Shown piece after piece: positions 1 through 7,223 of a stretch of DNA of 63,203 bases (positions within the stretch are counted from its first letter, which is position 1; each line of letters begins with the position of its first letter). The notes beneath the pieces are model-generated. The model saw only the letters and a program-made list of their open reading frames with translations. It was not told where the DNA came from and searched no databases. The stretch comes from an uncultured Lachnospiraceae bacterium. Lineage in GTDB: Bacteria > Bacillota > Clostridia > Lachnospirales > Lachnospiraceae. The DNA is taken from assembly GCA_947576945.1 (NCBI GenBank), contig CANPTH010000017.1, forward strand, positions 1 through 63,203, written 5' to 3'. Both the position numbers and the translations under genes were made by a program.

Positions 1-50
1 GTGCATCGTTAAGGAGTAGAAATTCAGTTCCGTTATGTTGTATCATTTAT

Positions 51-524
51 ATGACAGTATATGATATAGGGTTTGGAACGGGTACACTCACGACAAAACT
101 ATATGAACATGGTTGTTCCATCTATGGGCAGGATTTCTCGTCAAGAATGATTGAATTAGCATCCGGGAAAATGCCGGGTTCACATCTTTATCAGGGGGAT
201 TTCACGAAAGGATTAGTAGAACCGCTGAGGAATCAATGCTATGATTTTATTGTGGCAACATACTCACTGCATCATTTGACTGATGAACAGAAAATATCCT
301 TTCTTCGCACTTTGTGTAATTACCTGAAAGAGAATGGGAAGATTTTAATTGGTGACGTTGCTTTTACAAACCGCGATGAATTGAATCAATGCAGACAGGA
401 AGCAGGTGACGAATGGGATGAAGAAGAAGTATATTTCGTTGCCGATGAACTGAGAAGTGCATTTCCGGGCATTGCATTCAGGCAGATTTCATACTGCGCA
501 GGTATCCTGACATTGACTCGTTAG
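51..524 (+). CDS. Class I SAM-dependent methyltransferase, N-terminally incomplete
   Basis: The protein opens directly with the SAM-binding glycine loop DIGFGTGTL (residues 5-13). An acidic strand end (GQDFS), the GDF segment and the ATYSLHHL motif of class I methyltransferases follow. Family members normally carry 35-50 residues before the glycine loop, and these are absent. The frame stays open to the left edge, but the upstream codons do not look like a methyltransferase N-terminus and no RBS sits close to the ATG. It is therefore either a gene cut by the window edge or a 5'-truncated remnant. The substrate is unknown. It may belong to the surface-sugar locus that follows, but nothing in the sequence proves that. 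Confidence 0.6.
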   Translation: MTVYDIGFGTGTLTTKLYEHGCSIYGQDFSSRMIELASGKMPGSHLYQGDFTKGLVEPLRNQCYDFIVATYSLHHLTDEQKISFLRTLCNYLKENGKILIGDVAFTNRDELNQCRQEAGDEWDEEEVYFVADELRSAFPGIAFRQISYCAGILTLTR

Positions 525-625
525 CTTCCGGTTTGTTAAGAATATACATTTTATTTCAAATGTTATGCAGTGGGAACACTTTTCTGAAAAGCAAAATTAC
601 AATAAGATTTACGAGGAGGCTCAGT

Positions 626-1327
626 ATGGGTTCATCTATAGCGATCATTACTGCCAGAGGAGGCAGCAAGCGGATACCGCGCAAAAACATCAAGGAATTC
701 TGCGGGAAACCGATCATTGAGTATTCGATAGAGGCAGCATTGCAGTCGGGCTTGTTTGAAGAAGTCATGATATCTACGGATGATGCGGAGATTGCAAAGA
801 TCGCGCAGGCAGCCGGCGCGCAGGTGCCTTTTATGCGCAGCAGCGCGAACGCAGGAGATTATGCAGGCACGGATGATGTGCTGATGGAGGTATTGCTCGC
901 GTACCGTGAGCAGGGCAGGGAGTTTGATACCTTCTGCTGTATCTATCCAACGGCCCCCTTTGTGACGGCACAGAAACTGCAGAAGGCCATGGGACTGTTG
1001 GGGCAGGCGGATTCCGTGATGCCGGTGGTGGCATTTTCTTTCCCGCCGCAGCGGTGCATGATCTTAAATGAGGCAGGAGAGCTGCGGATGAAATGGCCGG
1101 AGCATGCACGGACGCGCTCCCAGGATCTGGAACCGTATTATCATGACTGCGGACAGTTTTATTGCTGCAGGACGGCGCCCTTTATGGAATATAAGACGAC
1201 GGATCTGCCGCATATGGTGCCGATGATCATGAGTGAACTTGAGGTGCAGGATATCGATAATCAGGATGACTGGGAGATTGCGGAATTAAAATACCGGAAG
1301 ATGACAGGGAGGTGCCGGCAAGCATGA
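626..1327 (+). CDS. pseF: Pseudaminic acid cytidylyltransferase
   Basis: This enzyme activates pseudaminic acid with CTP to give CMP-pseudaminic acid, the donor for glycosylation of flagellin or surface glycans. The nucleotide-binding ARGGSKRIPRKN motif is at residues 10-21, STDDAEIA lies near 50-57, and YHDCGQFY plus VQDIDNQDDW lie near the C-terminus. The QDLxxYHDxGQFY arrangement and the 233-residue length fit PseF better than NeuA. The start at 626 follows AGGAGG at 8 nt; a longer upstream frame lacks an RBS. Its stop overlaps the next start (ATGA), so the two are translationally coupled. PseI is encoded convergently at 2673-3725. The earlier enzymes PseB, PseC, PseG and PseH are not obvious here and may lie upstream of the window. 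Confidence 0.88.
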   Translation: MGSSIAIITARGGSKRIPRKNIKEFCGKPIIEYSIEAALQSGLFEEVMISTDDAEIAKIAQAAGAQVPFMRSSANAGDYAGTDDVLMEVLLAYREQGREFDTFCCIYPTAPFVTAQKLQKAMGLLGQADSVMPVVAFSFPPQRCMILNEAGELRMKWPEHARTRSQDLEPYYHDCGQFYCCRTAPFMEYKTTDLPHMVPMIMSELEVQDIDNQDDWEIAELKYRKMTGRCRQA

Positions 1328-2544
1328 AAAGAGAGCCTGTGGCAACAGTTATGAAAGCAGTGATCATCGGCGCCAGCGGTGAGGCGTTTCATACGATAGA
1401 AAAAGCCCATGAGATGGGCCTGTCTGTGACGGCTCTGGATGGGAATCCGAAGGCCGAGGGACTGCAGGCAGCCGACAGGGGACTGGTGGTGGATATCTCA
1501 GACGAAAAGGCAGTCATAGAAGCAGTGCAGAAAGAGGGCGCAGATTTCGTGCTGACCGTTCCGATCGGCAGATATCTTACGACCATCGGGGCAGTTAACG
1601 ATGCGCTGGGACTTCCGGGGATCAGCAGGCAGATGGCGGTTTTGTGTACGGACAAATACCGTTTCCACCAGAAGCTGCAGGAGCAGGATCTGAGAAGAAG
1701 CCATTGCTTTGCGGTGGGCGGAGCGGACGGTTTTGATCCGGATATGCTGGCTGGGAAATTTGCAGAGGACAGAACGCTGCTTATGTATCCGGCCATCCTG
1801 AAGCCGCGGTTCGGTTCCGGCAGCAGAGGAATACAGATGCTGGAAAATGCAGAACAGCTGACAGCGCAGATGCGTATTTTAAAGGGCACGCAGGAGGAAT
1901 ATGTACTGGAGGAATGCATGGCCGGAGAAGAATATGGTGTGGACGGCGCCGTGATCGGCGGCCTTTTTCATATGGTACTGCTGCGGAAGAAGGAGAATAC
2001 GCCGCCGCCGGCCAGACAGGCAGTGGGGTATGTGTCGGTGCTGCCCGAAGAGCCTTTCTGGCAGCAGGCATGGGAGTATATGAGGAAGGTAGTGGATTGT
2101 CTTGGATTGGGGGAATGTCTTCTCCATGCAGACTTGATCCGCAGTGCGCAGGGTCCTTTTGTGATCGAGATGTCTGCGCGGCCTTCGGGGCATAATCTGC
2201 ACAATCTTTTTACGCCGCTGTGTACGGGAATTGATATGGTAGAAGAATATATCAAGTACAGGATGGGACAGGCATGGAATTTCACGCCGGCCGTGACCAG
2301 ACAGGCGATGATCCATTATTTCGATCTGCAGGGAGAGGTCATGGATGTGCCGACGCAAGACCAGGTGCGGAAGTCGGAACCCTCACTGATCGGCTGGGAA
2401 TGCCATATCAGGGCCGGGGAGGAGCTGCTGCCGGTGTCGGACGGCCATTCCCTCATGGGAAGAGGATATTTTATTCTGGAAGGAGAAGAAGGGGAACTGC
2501 GGGATAAGGTGCGCAGGGTCAAAGCGTTGTTTCGGCTGGCGTGA
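1324..2544 (+). CDS. ATP-grasp ligase of the pseudaminic acid gene group
   Basis: This is an ATP-grasp family protein of about 406 residues. A Rossmann-like preATP-grasp part begins MKAVIIGASG. The segment with KPRFGSGSRGI supplies the nucleotide lysine and glycine-rich loop, EEYVLEECMAGEEYGVDGAV is the adenine-contact and grasp region, and FVIEMSARPSGHNL provides the metal-binding Glu and Asn-region. Such enzymes make acyl-phosphates and ligate a carboxylate to an amine or thiol. The start at 1324 follows GGGAGG and overlaps the pseF stop; an inner ATG at 1351 is also possible. Sitting between pseF and pseI, it probably modifies a nonulosonic acid or its precursor with a carboxylic or amino acid. 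The substrate is inferred, not shown. Confidence 0.75.
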   Translation: MKREPVATVMKAVIIGASGEAFHTIEKAHEMGLSVTALDGNPKAEGLQAADRGLVVDISDEKAVIEAVQKEGADFVLTVPIGRYLTTIGAVNDALGLPGISRQMAVLCTDKYRFHQKLQEQDLRRSHCFAVGGADGFDPDMLAGKFAEDRTLLMYPAILKPRFGSGSRGIQMLENAEQLTAQMRILKGTQEEYVLEECMAGEEYGVDGAVIGGLFHMVLLRKKENTPPPARQAVGYVSVLPEEPFWQQAWEYMRKVVDCLGLGECLLHADLIRSAQGPFVIEMSARPSGHNLHNLFTPLCTGIDMVEEYIKYRMGQAWNFTPAVTRQAMIHYFDLQGEVMDVPTQDQVRKSEPSLIGWECHIRAGEELLPVSDGHSLMGRGYFILEGEEGELRDKVRRVKALFRLA

Positions 2545-2567
2545 TGTGCAATAACTGTACGGGTATT

Positions 2568-2670
2568 TATAGTAAACGACATAACAAATTTCTGTTTCCG
2601 TCTCTTGCAGGAGCCATATACGGCAGCTCCTGCAATGCCGAAAACGAAATTTCTAATGTCGTTAACTATA
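2568..2670. repeat. Near-palindromic intergenic repeat with terminal inverted arms, full copy
   Basis: Two 25-nt arms, 2568-2592 and 2646-2670, are inverted repeats that match at 22 of 25 positions (TATAG..AACGACAT..AAATTTC). Inside lies a perfect 10-bp hairpin (2605-2614 with 2626-2635, TTGCAGGAGC / GCTCCTGCAA). The element sits between two convergent genes, so it may also serve as a bidirectional terminator. The left arm recurs exactly at 34841-34862 and the right half recurs with changes at 42672-42704. That dispersion suggests a MITE-like or REP-like family rather than a one-off terminator. Confidence 0.7.
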
Positions 2671-2672
2671 TG

Positions 2673-3725
2673 TCAGTCGATCAGTTCCCACGCCAGGGGC
2701 GTCCCTTTCTTCAGGAAATGCTTCGCCTTCTTTCCCAGGATTTCTTCATAATACATGGTATGCAGGCCGTTGCCGGGGCGGATGGAACGGATATTGTCAG
2801 GAGTAAGAAGCCCTCCTGCCGGAATATCTTCCACCACGAAAAGGGAACGGGAACCTTCATGCTCCAGCTTCTGGGCATCGGTCAGAATATATTCGCTGCT
2901 TCCAAGCGCTTTCTCCAGAATGCGGATCTGTTCGACCATCTGGCGAAATTCTTCCGGCTCCATGGAGAAGGGGCCGTCCGGGCCGCCGTCCGCCCGGCGC
3001 AGGGTAAGATGCTTCTCTATCATTTTGGCTCCCAGCGGGATAGCTCCTGCGGAGACAATGGTGCCCAACGTGTGATCGGAGATACCCGCCAGACAATCGT
3101 AGGTCTTAGCCAGTGTGGGGATCACATTTAAGTTTACCGCCTCGTAGGGGGTGGGATAGGAGGAAACGCATTTTAACAGGATTACATCTTCATTTCCTTC
3201 CTGTTTACAGACATTGAGCGCCCGCTCGATATCCTCCGGATAAGCGATGCCGGTGGCGAAGATCATAGGCTTGTGCAGGCGCGCGATCTTACGGATCATG
3301 GGAATATCGTTGATCTCGTAGGAAGCGATCTTATAGGCGGGTACATCCATTTTCTCCAGAAAATCCACGGAAGTAAGGTCGAAGGGAGAAGAAAAGCACT
3401 CCAGTCCCAGCCGGTCTGCTTCTTCTTTCAGCTTAGGCTGCCAGTCCCAGGGCGTATAGGCTTCCTGATAGAGCTTATAGAGCGTAGTCCCGTCCCAGAT
3501 GGTGCCTTCGTTGATCTGGAAGCATTCGTCGTCGCAGTCCAGGGTGATGGAATCGGCCGTATAGGTCTGCAGCTTCACCGCGTCCGCACCGGCTTCTTTG
3601 GCCGCATGGATGATCTCTACTGCCCGGTTGTAATCCTGATTGTGGTTGGCTGAGATCTCCGCCACGATAAAGGCAGGAGAGTCGGCGGAGATGGTTCGTG
3701 ATCCTATCTTGAATGATTTGTTCAT
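2673..3725 (-). CDS. pseI: Pseudaminic acid synthase
   Basis: PseI condenses 2,4-diacetamido-2,4,6-trideoxy-L-altrose with phosphoenolpyruvate to give pseudaminic acid. The 350-residue protein has the NeuB-type TIM barrel with AEISANHN (22-29) and DAVKLQTY. The PseI-type stretch TIWDGTTLYKLYQEAYTPWDW separates it from sialic acid synthases. FATGIA and the HLTLRRADGGPDG segment follow, and the C-terminal SAF antifreeze-like domain begins near 285 (EGSRSLFVVEDIPAG). The gene is transcribed leftward behind the decarboxylase at 3801-5006, apparently from the promoter at 5060-5088. It converges on pseF and the ATP-grasp gene, so the pathway is split over both strands. Confidence 0.9.
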   Translation of the reverse strand: MNKSFKIGSRTISADSPAFIVAEISANHNQDYNRAVEIIHAAKEAGADAVKLQTYTADSITLDCDDECFQINEGTIWDGTTLYKLYQEAYTPWDWQPKLKEEADRLGLECFSSPFDLTSVDFLEKMDVPAYKIASYEINDIPMIRKIARLHKPMIFATGIAYPEDIERALNVCKQEGNEDVILLKCVSSYPTPYEAVNLNVIPTLAKTYDCLAGISDHTLGTIVSAGAIPLGAKMIEKHLTLRRADGGPDGPFSMEPEEFRQMVEQIRILEKALGSSEYILTDAQKLEHEGSRSLFVVEDIPAGGLLTPDNIRSIRPGNGLHTMYYEEILGKKAKHFLKKGTPLAWELID

Positions 3726-3800
3726 AACAATTCCTTTCCTGTTACAGAGATTTGCACGGTCTTATGCATCCAGCTTCATCAGAGTGAATGCCGCGGGAAT

Positions 3801-5006
3801 TTATTCCAGGTAATTCTTCTGCAGATATTCGTCGTTCCCCCAGGCTTTCCTTGCGGTAAAGAAACTTCCATCCGCCTTCTCAATGACTACTGCCGGGAAA
3901 TAATGGATAAAAAGCGGATTCAGGCACATGGTATAGCCGCCGGCGGTGTCATAGATGATCTTATCCCCGACAGCAAGCGCAGCGCCGTCCGCGATCTCAA
4001 AGAGCCTGTCGTACTCCATGCAGGTAGCGCCGCAGACCCATTGGGATTTCTCGCACGCCCGTATGCTGCTGTCGGTGCAGTACTCGATATGATGGGGATA
4101 TACGTGTCTTGTAACGAGCGGGTTTAAGTTGACGCGGCTGCCGTCCGTGACGATAAATTTTCTGCCGCGGATATCCTTGATGTCCAGTACCCGGGTCTCG
4201 AAGGTGGTGGCGCGGGAGATCAGGGAGACGCCGGGTTCGGCGATCAGGGTGGTCTTCTCCCGGTCAAAATGGGTGCCGAGCACTTTGCAGATCTCTTTGA
4301 AATAATCACGGTAATCCGGTTTGTCGTCCCGACCGCCGAAATAGCCGCCGCCCATATCGATATAAGAGAGGGAGAGACTGTATTCCTGTGCGATTCGTAC
4401 GGCCATACCGGCGAGAGCGCCGTAAACCTGTACGGTTCTGGACTGGGTGGAGGAGTGGAGATGGAGTCCGGCCACCCGCACATTCGGCAGACGTGTCAGC
4501 CGGGCTATGGCATCTGCCAGCACACCGTTCTCATAACAGTATCCGAAACGGCCGCCTTCGGATTCCACCAGTTCTTCCTGCGGACAGAGGGCGGCGATAT
4601 CGCAGTTCACTCGAAGCCCCACGCCAAATTCATGGGCCGGGTAGAGCTGGCTCAGTTCTTCCATCCAGGTGAGTTCATCAGAGGAATCCAGATTCACATA
4701 GCCGCCGGCGATCAGGACTGTCTCGAAGATCTTCCTGTCCTTGATCGGGCCGTTGTAAATGATCTGCCGGCCGTGATAGCCAAGGCGGTGCGCCAGGTCA
4801 TATTCCTCGGCGGAGACTACTTCCGCGTAGAAGCCTTCCTTTCTGAGATAGGAGAGGAGCCAGGGCAGGGAGTTGGTCTTGAAAGAGTAACCCATAACGA
4901 AATTGCCCCAGTTTTGTGTAAGAGAATCCCGAAGAAGATTGATGTCATAAAGCAGTTCTTTTTCCTTGATCCTGTAAAAAGGATAGCTTGCCGGTGCGTT
5001 GTCCAT
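3801..5006 (-). CDS. Fold type III PLP-dependent decarboxylase (DapDC/ODC-like)
   Basis: This 401-residue protein belongs to the alanine-racemase-fold decarboxylases, like diaminopimelate or ornithine decarboxylase. The PLP lysine is K43 in GYSFKTNS. HLHSS, the glycine loop DMGGGYFGG, EPGVSL (phosphate binding), CGATCMEYD (active-site Cys and Asp) and YDTAGGY are in the expected order. It probably makes an amine or decarboxylated amino acid, or, like some relatives, handles a D-amino acid. It lies upstream of pseI on the same strand, and an ATP-grasp gene is opposite, which suggests that it supplies a nitrogen compound used to decorate the nonulosonic acid. A housekeeping lysA role is less likely in this position. 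Confidence 0.7.
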   Translation of the reverse strand: MDNAPASYPFYRIKEKELLYDINLLRDSLTQNWGNFVMGYSFKTNSLPWLLSYLRKEGFYAEVVSAEEYDLAHRLGYHGRQIIYNGPIKDRKIFETVLIAGGYVNLDSSDELTWMEELSQLYPAHEFGVGLRVNCDIAALCPQEELVESEGGRFGYCYENGVLADAIARLTRLPNVRVAGLHLHSSTQSRTVQVYGALAGMAVRIAQEYSLSLSYIDMGGGYFGGRDDKPDYRDYFKEICKVLGTHFDREKTTLIAEPGVSLISRATTFETRVLDIKDIRGRKFIVTDGSRVNLNPLVTRHVYPHHIEYCTDSSIRACEKSQWVCGATCMEYDRLFEIADGAALAVGDKIIYDTAGGYTMCLNPLFIHYFPAVVIEKADGSFFTARKAWGNDEYLQKNYLE

Positions 5007-5059
5007 GTCTGATCGTCTCCTGTATCCTGTGTGTGCTTGTAAATGGTGGTCATTTTGTA

Positions 5060-5088
5060 ATCATACCTCATTTTGAAGCGTGGTACAA
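5060..5088 (-). promoter_or_regulatory. Sigma-A promoter for the decarboxylase-pseI operon
   Basis: Read on the minus strand, TTGTAC (5083-5088), a 17-nt spacer and TATGAT (5060-5065) lie about 55 nt before the decarboxylase ATG at 5006. A CAGGAG ribosome binding site precedes the ATG. Confidence 0.6.
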
Positions 5089-5101
5089 TGCAGAATTTTG
5101 A

Positions 5102-5130
5102 TTGGCAATGGTTAAAACGGGTGTTATAGT
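5102..5130 (+). promoter_or_regulatory. Sigma-A promoter ahead of the nucleotidyltransferase/HEPN pair
   Basis: TTGGCA (5102-5107), a 17-nt spacer and TATAGT (5125-5130) form a good promoter. It is divergent from the promoter at 5060-5088. The transcript would run through the partial repeat at 5181-5260 into the toxin-antitoxin genes. Confidence 0.55.
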
Positions 5131-5180
5131 ATAAGCAGGATGATTATATGCGGCCGCATTGGAACGAAAGGGCATCTGTG

Positions 5181-5260
5181 TATGATGCGGTAAATCTGGA
5201 CAGTGCCGTGCAGAAGGAACTGAAGGAAGCGATAGAGACAGAAGGAAGAGCGCTTTATGA
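5181..5260 (+). pseudogene. Orphan 3' fragment of a nucleotidyltransferase gene (80-bp duplicate)
   Basis: These 80 bases repeat 5476-5555, the 3' end of the nucleotidyltransferase gene, with about five mismatches. They encode the same YDxVNLDSAVQKELKEAI stretch. The intact gene starts immediately afterwards. Sequence upstream of the repeat does not match, so this is the last part of a former tandem copy. It suggests that a tandem array of these modules once existed and contracted. I do not consider it a functional gene. Confidence 0.7.
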
Positions 5261-5271
5261 GGGAGAGGGTT

Positions 5272-5565
5272 ATGCAGGAGACCGGGATCGGACTTACCGT
5301 CATTCAGGAAATATGTGCGTTGGCGCGCAAGTATGATATTGATAAAGTGATCTTATTCGGTTCGAGGGCGCGTGGAGATTACCGCCGCGCCAGTGATATC
5401 GATCTGGCCGTATGCGGCGGGAATATTTCGCGATTTGTATTGGATGTGGAGGAGGAGACTTCAACACCGTTAAGATATGATGTGGTAAATCTGGACAGTG
5501 CCGTGCAGAAGGAACTGAAGGAAGCGATAGAAGCAGAAGGAAGAGTGCTGTATGAAAAAATATGA
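5272..5565 (+). CDS. mntA: MntA-type minimal nucleotidyltransferase (antitoxin)
   Basis: A 97-residue minimal nucleotidyltransferase. The catalytic motif is exactly GSX10DXD (G30-S31, then D42-I43-D44), as in MntA proteins that AMPylate and neutralise HEPN toxins. The start at 5272 follows GGGAGAGGG; an ATG at 5257 overlaps that RBS. Its end overlaps the HEPN gene by 14 nt, the usual coupling of such pairs. The role as antitoxin is inferred from the family and the pairing. HI0073-like proteins of unknown role are the alternative. Confidence 0.8.
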   Translation: MQETGIGLTVIQEICALARKYDIDKVILFGSRARGDYRRASDIDLAVCGGNISRFVLDVEEETSTPLRYDVVNLDSAVQKELKEAIEAEGRVLYEKI

Positions 5566-5956
5566 TAACTATGTTTCTCATTTGAATGTGCTTAAGCAGG
5601 CGGATAAGGAGCAATTGGATAATGCATTTATCATCAGCGGAATCATAGATAAATTTTCCATTCAGTTCGAGCTGGGATGGAAGGTATTGAAGGAGCTGTT
5701 GGCTTATGAAGGAAGCAGTGCCGCCGCGACCGGTTCACCAAGGGGAATTATCAAGGAGGCATATGCGGTGTATCCGTTCTTTGATGGAGAGATTTGGCTG
5801 GATATGCTGAAAGACAGGAATGATATGGCACATATTTATGATGGGAATGCGGCCGGGGAATTGGTAGAACGGATCCTGTCCTGCTACATTCCGGAATTTA
5901 TCAGGCTGGAAAGGGAATTGGACAGGCAGTATGCAGACATCTTGACAACCATTTGA
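5552..5956 (+). CDS. hepT: HepT-type HEPN protein (toxin; nucleotidyltransferase partner)
   Basis: This 134-residue all-helical protein is of the HI0074/HEPN family. It carries an exact RX4HXY motif (R89, H94, Y96 in RNDMAHIY), the RNase active site of HepT toxins. The tyrosine is the residue that MntA modifies in characterised pairs. A GSPRGIIKEAY segment precedes it, as in other HI0074 proteins. The gene overlaps mntA. It sits alone between the pseudaminic genes and a glycosyltransferase, so it is probably a passenger stabilising the locus, or a defence module. Confidence 0.8.
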   Translation: MKKYDNYVSHLNVLKQADKEQLDNAFIISGIIDKFSIQFELGWKVLKELLAYEGSSAAATGSPRGIIKEAYAVYPFFDGEIWLDMLKDRNDMAHIYDGNAAGELVERILSCYIPEFIRLERELDRQYADILTTI

Positions 5957-6059
5957 AATCTGTGCCGGTGTCGCGCTGGACATGCGGTGCGGGCTGAAAT
6001 GGCATTTTGATGTGCGGCTGCTGCATATGGACACGGCGGAAAGGGCAAACGATTGAACC

Positions 6060-7133
6060 ATGAAGGATAGAATTTATGTGTGTCACACTTATTACCATGT
6101 ATATGTAGCCTGCCTGAAGGAGCTTGCGCTTCCGGCGGCAAAGCGGGGTAGAGCGACGCTGGTACTGAGTACGATGTCGAATGATTTTGGCAATCTGAGA
6201 GAGCGTGCGATGCGCTGTCCTCTTTTTGAAGAGACGGTGTTGTTTGAGGAAAAGGCGGATACCTTCTTCCCGGAACTGCAGAAGTATCACACGGACAGGG
6301 GGAATCTGTTCTTAAATATGCTCTCCCGCATGAAGTATACGAAGATGCTGGGCAGACTGGAAAAGCACTATGTGCCGGTGGATTTCAGACAGTACCGGGA
6401 TGTCTATGTGTTCTGCGATTCCGATCCCATCGGGTATTATCTGAATTATGAGAAGATACCTTATCATGCATTAGAGGATGGTCTGAACTGTATTCAGTAT
6501 TATGATACGGCACGTTACGATAATCGGGGGCATTTTGAACTGAAAGCGTGGATGGCGGCCCATAACCTGATCTTTATCCAGAACGGATACAGCAGGTATT
6601 GTCTCGACATGGAGATCAACGACAAGAGTGTTGTGCCCTATCCTTGTGACAAGTATATCGAGGCGCCGCGGGCAAAGCTGGTGGAACGACTGACGGAAGA
6701 GGATAAGGATATTCTGATCCGTCTTTTTATCGAAGATCTGGAGGAACTGCTCGGACAGCTTGCGTGCGGGGCGAAGGACAAGATCCTGGTGCTGTCGGAG
6801 CCGCTTTGCGATCTGACAGTGAGGAGACAGATCTTCGCGGATATCATCGGGGAATATGGTCAGGTCGATGGCAGGCAGGGGCAGGTTCTGATCAAGCCGC
6901 ATCCGAGGGATGTGCTGGACTATGCGAAGGAATTTGCGGGGCATATCGTATTGAGCGGCATGTTTCCCATGGAAATACTGAATTTCATACCGGGCCTGCG
7001 GTTTCGGCGGGTGGTATCGGTGTTCACGGTACCAAACGGGATAACGTGTGCGGATGAAGTGCTTTTCCTCGGGGAAGATTTTATGGACAAGTATGAAGAG
7101 CCCAAACTCCACCGGCAGAATGAGCAGATCTAA
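6060..7133 (+). CDS. GT52-like (sialyltransferase-like) glycosyltransferase
   Basis: The 357-residue protein begins with RIYVCHTYYHVYVA, typical of the GT52 and polysialyltransferase-like group, where the N-terminal domain detects the acceptor. HALEDGLN (136-143) and a later KPHPRD motif near 280 correspond to the catalytic E/D-G and HP motifs that bind CMP-sugar donors. There is no signal peptide or membrane span, so it would act on the cytoplasmic face. It follows the CMP-pseudaminic acid genes and precedes the ABC flippase. I infer that it transfers the nonulosonic acid to a lipid-linked glycan. The donor is not proven by sequence. Confidence 0.65.
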   Translation: MKDRIYVCHTYYHVYVACLKELALPAAKRGRATLVLSTMSNDFGNLRERAMRCPLFEETVLFEEKADTFFPELQKYHTDRGNLFLNMLSRMKYTKMLGRLEKHYVPVDFRQYRDVYVFCDSDPIGYYLNYEKIPYHALEDGLNCIQYYDTARYDNRGHFELKAWMAAHNLIFIQNGYSRYCLDMEINDKSVVPYPCDKYIEAPRAKLVERLTEEDKDILIRLFIEDLEELLGQLACGAKDKILVLSEPLCDLTVRRQIFADIIGEYGQVDGRQGQVLIKPHPRDVLDYAKEFAGHIVLSGMFPMEILNFIPGLRFRRVVSVFTVPNGITCADEVLFLGEDFMDKYEEPKLHRQNEQI

Positions 7134-7140
7134 AGGTTGT

Positions 7141-7170
7141 TTGCATTCTACTGGCAACTTGTGGTAAAAT
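7141..7170 (+). promoter_or_regulatory. Sigma-A promoter for the ABC transporter gene
   Basis: TTGCAT (7141-7146), an 18-nt spacer and TAAAAT (7165-7170) stand in the gap between the GT52-like gene and the ABC transporter. The next ATG with an RBS-like AGGAAGGG follows about 50 nt downstream. Confidence 0.5.
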
Positions 7171-7223
7171 AGATAGAATTGTTATCAGTATTGATTTTTT
7201 CCAGGAAGGGACAGTGCGCCGGT

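Noticed and set aside
3801..5006. Annotation as housekeeping diaminopimelate decarboxylase lysA
   Set aside because: The fold and motifs fit the superfamily only. The operon with pseI and the altered EPGV motif make a locus-specific role more likely.
5148..5336. A 62-codon frame beginning upstream of the MntA-type gene
   Set aside because: Its only recognisable part is the duplicated antitoxin tail; the remainder runs out of frame through the start of the real gene.
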